A stretch of 64,000 nucleotides of DNA from JADCRZ01 sp041751095 (GTDB lineage: Bacteria; Bacteroidota; Bacteroidia; Chitinophagales; Chitinophagaceae). Where the stretch lies: assembly GCA_041751095.1 (NCBI GenBank), contig JBGSYC010000128.1:1-64000 (forward strand), given 5' to 3'. This document shows, one piece after another, positions 63,541 to 64,000 of this stretch. The notes beneath the pieces were generated by a model. It saw nothing but the letters and a program-made list of their open reading frames with translations, had not been told where the DNA came from and searched no databases. The translations under genes and the position numbers were made by a program. How positions within the stretch are numbered: position 1 is the stretch's first letter; the number at the start of each line of letters is the position of its first letter.

Positions 63541-64000
63541 ATGTCGTTTGTCAACATAGAAATCAAAGCAAGAACCGCAAGAACCGACGCAATAAGATTG
63601 TTTTTGCAAAACAATGGTGCGGACTTTAAGGGCGTAGATCATCAGACAGACACTTATTATGAAGTACCCAAAGGCCGCCTGAAACTCCGGCGTGGAAATA
63701 TCGAACGTGCATTGATCTATTATGAAAGAAACAACGACTTTGGACCGAGAAAATCTGAATTCAATATCGTGTCTGTACACGATGACGGCCCGCTACATGA
63801 ATTACTGGAAAACGCTTTAGGGGTTAAGGTGGTGGTAAAGAAAACCAGGGAGATATACTTCATTGGAAACATCAAGTTCCACCTTGATACCTTGTTGCCT
63901 TTAGGTGAGTTTGTGGAAATTGAGGCGAGTAATAAATATGCAGAAGCTACCATTGAAACGCTGCAGCAACAATGTGAGTTCTATATGAGAAATTTTGAAA
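63541..64000 (+). CDS. CYTH-domain protein (class IV adenylate cyclase-like), cut by window end
   Basis: The ATG at 63541 opens a frame that stays open to the window end, giving 153 residues. MSFVNIEIKARTART carries the ExExK-type opening (IEIKAR); YYEVPKGRLKLRRG, VVVKKTREIYFIGNIKFHLD and LGEFVEIEAS are the other strands of the CYTH tunnel. The family includes class IV adenylate cyclases and thiamine- or inorganic triphosphatases, acting on triphosphates with metal ions. Which applies cannot be told from this part. Confidence 0.9.
   Translation, partial: MSFVNIEIKARTARTDAIRLFLQNNGADFKGVDHQTDTYYEVPKGRLKLRRGNIERALIYYERNNDFGPRKSEFNIVSVHDDGPLHELLENALGVKVVVKKTREIYFIGNIKFHLDTLLPLGEFVEIEASNKYAEATIETLQQQCEFYMRNFE

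Overview
This window looks like chromosomal DNA of a Bacteroidota bacterium. The support is two intact SusC/SusD outer-membrane pairs plus remnants of others, two proteins with type IX secretion (T9SS) C-terminal sorting domains, DUF3667 and DUF2809 membrane proteins, and promoter-like TTG-N19/20-TATA boxes. A soil or plant-associated member of the Chitinophagaceae is my inference from protein style; no rRNA or other taxonomic marker is present. No tRNA, rRNA, CRISPR array or intact insertion sequence was seen.

Layout. 1-4 kb: decayed genes (Fic, AAA ATPase, Crp fragment) around an intact esterase and an NAD-binding epimerase-like gene. 4.1-11.3 kb (minus): a tight sugar operon, read as GH127 glycosidase, cupin glucose-6-phosphate isomerase, ROK sugar kinase, class I mannose-6-phosphate isomerase with an N-terminal kinase-like domain, PMI-type cupin and sugar:H+ symporter. 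A GntR-LacI-type regulator (11.5 kb) is divergent. 12.5-27.3 kb: a polysaccharide-utilisation region with an intact SusC/SusD pair, GH31, SGNH esterase and PhoD phosphatase. These are interleaved with remnants of three sulfatase pieces, a second SusC/SusD pair, a third SusC piece and a second SGNH gene. Three near-identical operator/promoter boxes (11.3, 13.9 and 22.5 kb) tie the sugar operon, the dead SusC/D locus and the live SusC/D pair to one regulator.

27.8-32.7 kb: two Crp-type regulators, a reductase plus DoxX operon, and another cluster of remnants (AraC, TonB-dependent receptor) and a palindromic tandem repeat. 32.9-42.4 kb (minus): SusC, SusD, gamma-glutamyltransferase and a beta-propeller phosphoesterase, which looks like an uptake and processing system for a gamma-glutamyl or phosphorylated compound. 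43-50 kb: a CxxCH-containing T9SS protein, DUF2809 and DUF2236 proteins, a histidine kinase whose membrane domain carries the ethylene-receptor copper-site residues, and a large PVC-type haem protein. 50-58 kb: small house-keeping or accessory modules (nucleotidyltransferase pair, ArsR/AHSA1, a DUF433 antitoxin with a dead DUF5615 partner, oxidoreductases, an ECF sigma factor with its YCII/DGPF partner). 58-64 kb: intact sulfatase, DUF3494 T9SS adhesin-like protein, M48 lipoprotein protease, DUF3052-like protein and a CYTH protein cut by the window end.

The most striking points are (i) the ethylene-receptor-like kinase, (ii) the shared operator linking live and dead sugar loci, and (iii) the large number of genes reduced to short scars. 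Two of these scars are clean internal deletions that keep the 5' end (including the signal peptide) and the 3' end of an outer-membrane gene. Coordinates of remnants come from reading frames by eye and may be off by a few codons.
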